The translations under genes were made by a program, and so were the position numbers. Below the pieces are notes generated by a model, which did no database searches, had not been told where the DNA came from, and saw nothing but the letters and a program-made list of their open reading frames with translations. DNA of 64,000 bases, taken from positions 12,169,575 to 12,233,574 of the forward strand of contig CM029122.1 in assembly GCA_016859345.1 (NCBI GenBank), given 5' to 3'. This document shows positions 1 through 64,000 of the stretch, one piece after another. The DNA comes from Istiophorus platypterus. Taxonomy: Eukaryota; Chordata; Actinopteri; Istiophoriformes; Istiophoridae. Every line of letters begins with the position of its first letter. The stretch's first letter is position 1.

Positions 1-129
1 GCAATAGTTTTGGAAATATTCCAATTTTACATATTTTCCTTTTACAGTTATTAAGACTGTATAGTCAGGGTCAGTTTTGTTATGGACACAGAAAAATGCT
101 CTTTCTTTTTCTTCCGGTCTATTTTTCAG

Positions 130-58718
<58,589 letters not shown>

Positions 58719-58753
58719 TGCTGGAGGAATGGGCTAAACATGGACAGAAAGGG

Positions 58754-58798
58754 GTTTTTTTGTTTGTTTGTTTGTTTGTTTTTTGTTTGTTTGTTTCA
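58754..58798. repeat. (TTTG)n simple repeat
   Basis: TTTG/GTTT units with a few T insertions lie just after the gpc6 stop codon, within the presumed 3' UTR. Confidence 0.9.
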
Positions 58799-59689
58799 TT
58801 TTTTGCAGTTTTTGTATTCTGGCAGATTGGAGCTACAGTCATGCACAGTATTCAGGCTGCCAGCCTTGAGGCTAGAGGAGTCTGCTCTGAGAGAGAGCAG
58901 TCATGCATCATGATTTCCCCACTTTCCCAAAGATTGTGCAGTGCCATCCTTAGACTTGATGCCAACCCAACTCAAAAAACTCTGCTTAAGAGATTGAAAA
59001 AAAAAGTATTTCTTGCACATATGGCAGGTATTAATGTAGATCTCCATGTGGAAAAATATAACACGCACTTTGATTGTTTTGATTTTTTTTAATGCAAAAA
59101 TTGTTTGTGTGTTTAAAAATGTTGAGAATGTGGTTATCTGATGCACCTAAAAGAGGCACAATACGTTTCATATGTGTTTGATATTATATTTTAAAACAAA
59201 TACAAAAGATAATGATCTAAATGACATAAAGTTCAGGCATATGTGTTTTCCAACTAAAATTTTGATTGAATTGATTTTCCATTGTCATTAACTCATGAGC
59301 CAATTATTGATTTTTGAGAGAAGTGATTGAATATTCATCAAAATGGTCATGCTTTCATGACTGGTTTTAGATCAGATGCAGCCATCAAATCATCTTGCTT
59401 CACCTAAGGTTTTACATTAATTTCAACCATGGCATTTGGCAAGTTTGTAGGTCAACTTAATATGAATTGGTCATGGATCTGCTCTGCTCTTATCTATCTA
59501 GGAAATTGTTCAACTGCCACCTTGTGCTGCAACTCACATTATGTTAAAAGGGATAAGATTGACATTTTTATATACTCATTTGCCTTGCAACAAATTTATT
59601 ATCTGCAAACTATTCTCATATCATGCTGGTTTCTCAGGCTTGGCTTCAGAAGTAGGCAGTCTGGAAGGAAATTATTATGGAGCAGTTAT

Positions 59690-59800
59690 TGTCATACAGA
59701 GACAGTGCTGGGGAGAGGGACGTTTGGGATGTCTTGCTTAACCTGCCACCACCGTGACCTGACCCCAGATACGTGGCAGAAAATGATGAATGAATGAATG
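59690..59800 (+). mobile_element. Rex3/RTE-like 3' tail fragment
   Basis: The words CTGGGGAGAGGGACGTTTGG, CTTGCTTAACCTGCCACCAC and GTGACCTGACCCCAGATACG, ending in ATGAATGAATGAATG, match the conserved 3' end of Rex3/RTE-type LINEs of teleosts, which finish in short tandem repeats. It is a heavily 5'-truncated fragment in sense orientation within the gpc6 3' UTR. The family assignment is from memory. Confidence 0.6.
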
Positions 59801-61015
59801 ACCGGACTGAGATGGTTCCATCAATGTGCAGTAGTGCCATCATAGTGATGCTGGTTCTGTAGTGTTGTGGCGTGCATGTCCTTGAGTAAAATCCATTTGC
59901 TCTTGTCAGAGTGGGCTAAAAAAATTCTAAGACTCGCTAGTATCTAATGATTGATTATCTGGTGGCATTTTACCGCTATGTAAAGGACGTCCTAGAGGGT
60001 AATCAAAAATCATGACTTTGCCTAGAAAGTTCTTTGTAAATGGACATGCACATTGCACTATGAAAAGTATATCAATTCAATACAGAATCACCATCACTGA
60101 AGGAGGTCTTGTGCAGCAGTAATCTCTATATAAATCTGCAACTGGAGCCTATAAAAGTTTCCTGCTACATCCTCAGAATACTCTACACATATTTCCACAA
60201 AAATGTTTGATAAATACTGGAATTGCATATACAAGAACAAAAAAAAGGTGTGTTAGCCACTTTTGTGTATGTGATTTAATAGCCAAAGCTTATTCTGTAC
60301 CTGCTGTAACAGTTTAGATAAAATAGTCGTTAAAATGCACGTTGTAGCAACAAAACTAAAATACTGCCAGACAGTAACAAAAGTCAACTTGTAATTCACA
60401 AAATTTTCTAAAAAAAAAACCATATATATATATTACCATAGTTATGTAAAAGGTGTGGGAATTATTACGGGAATAAGTAGCAAACAGCACACGGGGGGTA
60501 CTGGAAATGCAAAGAAAGGGTCCCTAAATTTATCTGCAAAGCTTGAATGGTTATGTCTGCAGCACAGACAGGCTTGAAGCCGACCACAGTCACCTGTGAA
60601 ATGAGAAACTGTGGAGACTCGACAAGGCTGAATGCTTCACTGAAGCTCCTCAGTAGAGCGTACTTACAGAGAATGTGAGAGGCCTGGCACTGCTGAGGAG
60701 GGTGGACAAAACCAGCCTGTATGTACGTCAACTGTTCTCTGAGAGCCCATCAGCTCCATAACCACAAGGCCAGCTAAAGCTTACATATCCACAGAATTAG
60801 CCTGTGTTATACCCTTTCGCAGTATATCAATGAATATTTGTTGAGCTTTTCTTTGTTGCATATAAGTCAGCATTGTTATCCACATTGTATGAACAAAACT
60901 ATAGAAAAAATCTGTCAAATGTGTCATTTAAAAAGGTTCTTTATTATGAATATGACCTTACAGGATGCCCTTTTTATGTTTTGTATCATTGAACTTTTAA
61001 TGGTAATATTTTTGC

Positions 61016-61021
61016 AATAAA
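61016..61021 (+). terminator. gpc6: candidate gpc6 poly(A) signal
   Basis: A canonical AATAAA hexamer, followed by ATATTGAAAATGGTTGTCTT, which includes a T/G-rich downstream element. It is the best-placed plus-strand signal downstream of the gpc6 stop. Confidence 0.55.
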
Positions 61022-61270
61022 ATATTGAAAATGGTTGTCTTGTCAGACAAATTATATGAAAAACAGAATTAGCAGAAAATGCTAGAAGTCAGCATTTTTT
61101 TACAATCAATGCATTGCTATATGAATTCAAATCCTAATGAGGTAATGTTGTTTGGCATTTAAATATATTGTCAAACTAAGAGGGGAAGAAGAACTAGATG
61201 AGCAGATATGCCTTACTGTTTTTCAGTGCAATTAAAATGATTGCATTTGTGTTTTGTAACTGTTCTTGAG

Positions 61271-61284
61271 AATAAATATTTATT
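61271..61284. terminator. palindromic bidirectional poly(A) signal
   Basis: AATAAATATTTATT is a perfect palindrome, so both strands read AATAAA. It lies between the convergent gpc6 (stop at 58718) and dct (stop at 61668). On the minus strand it would end a dct 3' UTR of about 0.4 kb. On the plus strand it could serve a longer gpc6 transcript. Another minus-strand hexamer lies at 61433-61438. Confidence 0.55.
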
Positions 61285-61432
61285 AAAAACTTTCCAATAG
61301 ATCTGTATTTGTGGCAACAGTTTAAAAAAAAAAAGTTATTAAAGGTACATTTCATCAGAAAAAATGTTGGAAATGAGGTCACATTTTGGTGAGCTGGAGA
61401 AAAAGATTGTACTAAATCAGTTAAAGTATACA

Positions 61433-61438
61433 TTTATT
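61433..61438 (-). terminator. dct: candidate dct poly(A) signal
   Basis: TTTATT on the plus strand gives AATAAA for dct, about 230 bases after its stop codon. It competes with the palindromic site at 61271-61284; which is used cannot be decided from sequence. Confidence 0.45.
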
Positions 61439-61667
61439 TTGATCAGCTGGAAACTTTCAGTGAGTTTCCATCGATATTCTTCAGTAGATAGTTGAATTCA
61501 CATTGTTGTTCTTGAATGAAAATTAGTATTAATATCTAAAACAAACAAGTCTCATTCATTTACAAGATTAATGGTTTCGTCTTGCCTCAGAGCTTGGCTT
61601 TGTAGATTGGCTGCGCCATCTCTCCCTAGGTATGTACTGAAGTTTGTGTCAGAACAACAGGTGAAAC

Positions 61668-61843
61668 CTAGGCTTCCTCTGTGTACTTTCTATTTGTGAA
61701 GTCTGCTTTTATCAAAGGTTCAAAGCCACTCTTTCTTCGCTGACGCAGGTAGAGCACAAAGATAAGGAGAAGCACCAGGAGACCGATGAAGACTCCCCCC
61801 AGAGTGGAGCCCAGCACAAACACAGTCGGCCCTCCGGCTTCAT
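61668..61843 (-). CDS. dct: dct exon 8: transmembrane segment and tail
   Basis: The last coding exon starts after the acceptor CTTACAG (bases AT complete an Asp codon) and ends at the TAG stop, 61670-61668. It encodes DEAGGPTVFVLGSTLGG, a strongly hydrophobic helix (VFIGLLVLLLIFVLYL), a basic stop-transfer RQRRK and a short cytoplasmic tail FEPLIKADFTNRKYTEEA. The final YTEEA is identical to mammalian DCT. The EPLI segment occupies the place of the PL-containing sorting region in the family's melanosome-targeting tails; that role is inferred. Confidence 0.96.
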
Positions 61844-63592
61844 CTGTAAGCAGAGGTGGAGATATACATGAAAACCTTTTTGCAGCAGAAAAACAACATT
61901 TAAAGGTCATTCTGTATGTTAAAATTGGATTTTTCAAATGTGTGCTCCCACATTACAAAGAGAGATTTGATAGATCTAATGTGGCTGCAAACCAGAGTCT
62001 GACTCAACATTAATCAGCTATGAACTTTTACTTCTGACTTCAAAACTACCTTTCAAGCCTGTACTTTATTGCAGGTACTTTTTGTAGCCTGTACTTTTTG
62101 TTTGCAACAAAATACTCCAAATTGTCAATTTCAAAACACTGAACTGCCTGCAAAAGAGTATAATGCCATTAGCAGACATGTAATCTCAAGCTAAAAATAA
62201 AAAAAAAAAATAAAAAAGAGAAATGAAAGGAAGAAAATAAAACATGTTCGTTTAGTTAGTTTTGGAGGTGCAAGAAGGTGGATTTTTCTACCTTAGGACA
62301 GGGCAGAGCTAACTGTCTCCAGTCTTTACACTAACTATATGTAGCTTCGTATTTACCATACATCTGTGAGACTGGAATCAATCCTTTTGTCTAACTCTAA
62401 ACAAGATTATCAAAATTTTCCAAATTCCCTAAATGTCATGTTCATTTAGACTCATTCTTTTAAGATTTGCTCACCGTCTAGGGCAATCGCGTAGGAATAT
62501 CCCAGCTGCTCAGATGTGACATAAATCTCCTCATTAGTGATGGGAGGGAAAAAGGGAACCATGTTGTAGTCCCTGTTGTGACCAATGGGGGCCATCTCAT
62601 CTGGGAAGGTAGAATTGGCCGGAATAATCCTCCTCATCCACTCGTCAAAAATGGCATCGGTGAAGGCGTGGAGCACCTGCAACGTAAACAACCAGAAACA
62701 CCATAGGGGGTATTTAAAAAAAAAAAAAAAAAAGATCAAATCTACCAGGCCATATAAGCATAAAACCATGAAAATCTAATTCTGACCAGAAAGATGGGGT
62801 CGTTGGCTGCAGAGTGGGACAAAGCGCTGGTTCCATTGAGCAAGGAGTGAACGAGGTTGTGAAGGTTGTTGACTGACTCATCCAGTTCTCCATCTGGCTT
62901 TTCGTACCCTTCAAGAGCATTTCTACAATATACAAAGCACAATGTTTGTTAAACCGTAGTCAGTAAAAATCCTCTTGAAAACTAAAGTTCAAGTGGCATC
63001 TAGAAAACTGCAGACATCATCAGTCAGAGTGAAGTAACCGGTATAGATTTAAAATCATTATTGATGATGAAAGGTAGAATTATACCTAAAACTAAAAGAA
63101 GAGTTGGTGAAATAGGGAGGGCTGTCATAGTCCCTGATTCCAAGACAGCTTCGGACATCGTTCATGGTGGGCAGAGACATGTTACTTTGCCCCATTATCC
63201 CTCTCTGAATGAAACCCTCACTGGTGCCATTACAAAGAGTCACAAGACGATTGTAGTCATCCAAACTGAGAGGGAGAACAATTCAAATGTTAAAATGCTT
63301 CACTGATTTCTCTGAAAATGCATATTAATCAATGTTTGTTCCATGTTAATGCAATCAATTAAAGCCAACTCACGAACCAGTTTAACTTTTATTTCTGTTT
63401 TATTATTTCAATATTTTGTGCTGACCTGTTACACACCACCCCCCATCTGGAGAATCTGGACTGGTTACTGATGAGAGAGGGGTTGTCTGGGTTTTGGGCC
63501 CCAAGCAGGGAGTCAGTACACACATCACATTCTGCTTGTCCTGTGGCAAAGTTCCAGTAAGGGATTGCAAAGTTCTCATTGCCAGTCAGTCT
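61668..63592 (-). CDS. dct: dopachrome tautomerase, exons 4-8 (5' partial gene span)
   Basis: Minus-strand exons at 63426-63592, 63086-63265, 62787-62922, 62475-62676 and 61668-61843 join in matching phases into 286 codons plus a stop. The product is the C-terminal half of dopachrome tautomerase (tyrosinase-related protein 2). This melanosomal zinc enzyme converts L-dopachrome to DHICA in eumelanin synthesis. Evidence includes IPYWNFATGQAECDVCTDSL, the second metal-binding HNLVH with a later His, DQLGYSYAI-like QLGYSYAI, one transmembrane helix and a tail ending KYTEEA. Tyrosinase and Tyrp1 have different tails and differ around these motifs. Its convergent position next to gpc6 agrees with the vertebrate GPC6-DCT order. 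Exons 1-3, with the signal peptide, cysteine-rich region and first metal site, lie past 64,000. Confidence 0.97.
61844..62474 (-). other. dct: dct intron 7 (631 bp)
   Basis: Minus-strand donor GTGAGC and acceptor CTTACAG. It contains A-rich tracts and no other feature. Reading through the donor meets an in-frame stop after seven codons (62454-62452). Confidence 0.9.
62475..62676 (-). CDS. dct: dct exon 7
   Basis: It starts in phase 0 after TTACGTTGCAG and ends with the first base of an Asp codon before the donor GTGAGC. It encodes VLHAFTDAIFDEWMRRIIPA, then NSTFPDEMAPIGHNRDYNMV and PFFPPITNEEIYVTSEQLGY with SYAIALD. The histidine of VLHAF (62668-62670) is the third ligand of the second metal site. 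NST is a potential N-glycosylation site. APIGHNR.YNMVPFFPP.TNEE is diagnostic of dct among tyrosinase-family proteins. Confidence 0.97.
62787..62922 (-). CDS. dct: dct exon 6 with second metal-site HxxxH
   Basis: It begins after TATTGTAG with one base completing an Arg codon and ends in phase 0 before the donor GTCAGA. It encodes NALEGYEKPDGELDESVNNL, then HNLVHSLLNGTSALSHSAAN and DPIFL. HNLVH (62847-62861) supplies two of the three histidines of metal site B, which binds zinc in dct rather than copper. NGT is a potential N-glycosylation site. The introns on either side are very short (110 and 163 bp). Confidence 0.97.
63086..63265 (-). CDS. dct: dct exon 5
   Basis: It starts after TCTCAG with one base completing a Ser codon and ends after two bases of an Arg codon before the donor GTATAA. 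It encodes LDDYNRLVTLCNGTSEGFIQ, then RGIMGQSNMSLPTMNDVRSC and LGIRDYDSPPYFTNSSFSF. The SLDDYN.LVTLCNGT and PPYF.NS.FSFRN segments match mammalian DCT closely. NGT, NMS and NSS are potential N-glycosylation sites, in line with the heavily glycosylated lumenal domain. Confidence 0.97.
63426..63592 (-). CDS. dct: dct exon 4
   Basis: It starts in phase 0 after CTCTGCAG and ends after two bases of a Ser codon before the donor GTCAGC. It encodes RLTGNENFAIPYWNFATGQA, then ECDVCTDSLLGAQNPDNPSL and ISNQSRFSRWGVVCN. PYWNFATG is a hallmark of the tyrosinase family just after the first metal site. The CDVCTD and later cysteine match the dct disulfide pattern. Confidence 0.97.
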
Positions 63593-64000
63593 CTGCAGAG
63601 AACAGACACATCTTATTGATATTAGTTAACATTAGTATGGGTTTTTAACGGCCAATATATGAGTACTTATTTCTGCAGAAACTCTCGTCTAGGATCTTTG
63701 CATGATTTCTCCTGTTTTTCTGAAGCTTCCGTCTATCATCTATCATCTGTCGTTCCCTCTCTCTTTTTTGAAGGTTTTTGAACAAAACTGCATATCTAAA
63801 TGTTCCACATTTATTCAAGACTTCTAAGTATCATGTGTTTCATCTTGATTTTTGTCTCCTGAAAGGTATATAAAAAGATCTCCTTCGGCCCCCTAAGACA
63901 GAGTGATGTATTTGTACTATAAAGAATGAATTCATTAAAACACTAATAATAATGGATACACTGTACAGTACAATAACATTTTAATAGTTTAGGTTTAGTG
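63593..64000 (-). other. dct: dct intron 3, incomplete
   Basis: No coding similarity to the first metal site or its flanks is visible in this stretch, so exon 3 must lie beyond the window. The sequence is AT-rich with no recognised repeat. Confidence 0.75.

Larger units (their letters stand above)
58719..61040 (+). other. gpc6: gpc6 3' untranslated region (inferred)
   Basis: Non-coding sequence follows the gpc6 stop. It includes a TTTG-rich tract (58754-58798) and a repeat tail (59690-59800). An AATAAA at 61016-61021 is followed within 25 bases by a T/G-rich stretch and is the best candidate for polyadenylation, giving a 3' UTR of about 2.3 kb. The end is inferred; transcript data would be needed to place it. 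Confidence 0.6.

Overview
The window is vertebrate nuclear DNA, almost certainly from a ray-finned fish. It is AT-rich and dominated by introns. It carries a single-copy gene pair in the order and orientation known for the GPC6-DCT neighbourhood of jawed vertebrates. It also carries old copies of repeats typical of teleosts: Tc1-like transposons, an L2-type LINE, a Rex3/RTE-like tail, tRNA-headed repeats and hAT-like MITEs. There is no bacterial, viral or plasmid character, and the compact splice-bounded exons are the only convincing coding DNA. Species cannot be named from the sequence.

Positions 1 to about 61,040 on the plus strand hold glypican-6 (gpc6). Exons 2 to 9 of the nine-exon gene are present, at 130-288, 9705-10096, 16201-16366, 34241-34371, 35038-35181, 56640-56776, 57872-58047 and 58513-58718. 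They join in frame without a stop and give 503 residues. Only exon 1 (signal peptide and first conserved cysteine) lies upstream. The visible exons hold 13 of the 14 core glypican cysteines, an RxxR convertase site, a run of Ser-Gly heparan sulfate sites and a C-terminal GPI signal. The introns total about 57 kb and contain most of the repeats.

Positions 61,668-63,592 on the minus strand hold the 3' half of dopachrome tautomerase (dct), exons 8 back to 4, giving 286 residues. They include the second metal site, the transmembrane segment and the cytoplasmic tail. Exons 1 to 3 lie beyond position 64,000. The two genes converge tail to tail with about 2.9 kb between stop codons. A perfect 14-bp palindrome in this interval offers a poly(A) signal on both strands.

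The genes do not form a pathway. Gpc6 is a cell-surface heparan sulfate proteoglycan that tunes growth-factor and Hedgehog/Wnt signalling. Dct is a melanosomal enzyme of eumelanin synthesis. Their neighbourhood is shared ancestral synteny. I found no previously undescribed system. The points most worth a second look are the shared bidirectional poly(A) palindrome, an unnamed roughly 600-bp dispersed repeat present twice, a predicted intron-retention form of dct without its membrane anchor, and several intronic stretches that look like conserved noncoding elements.
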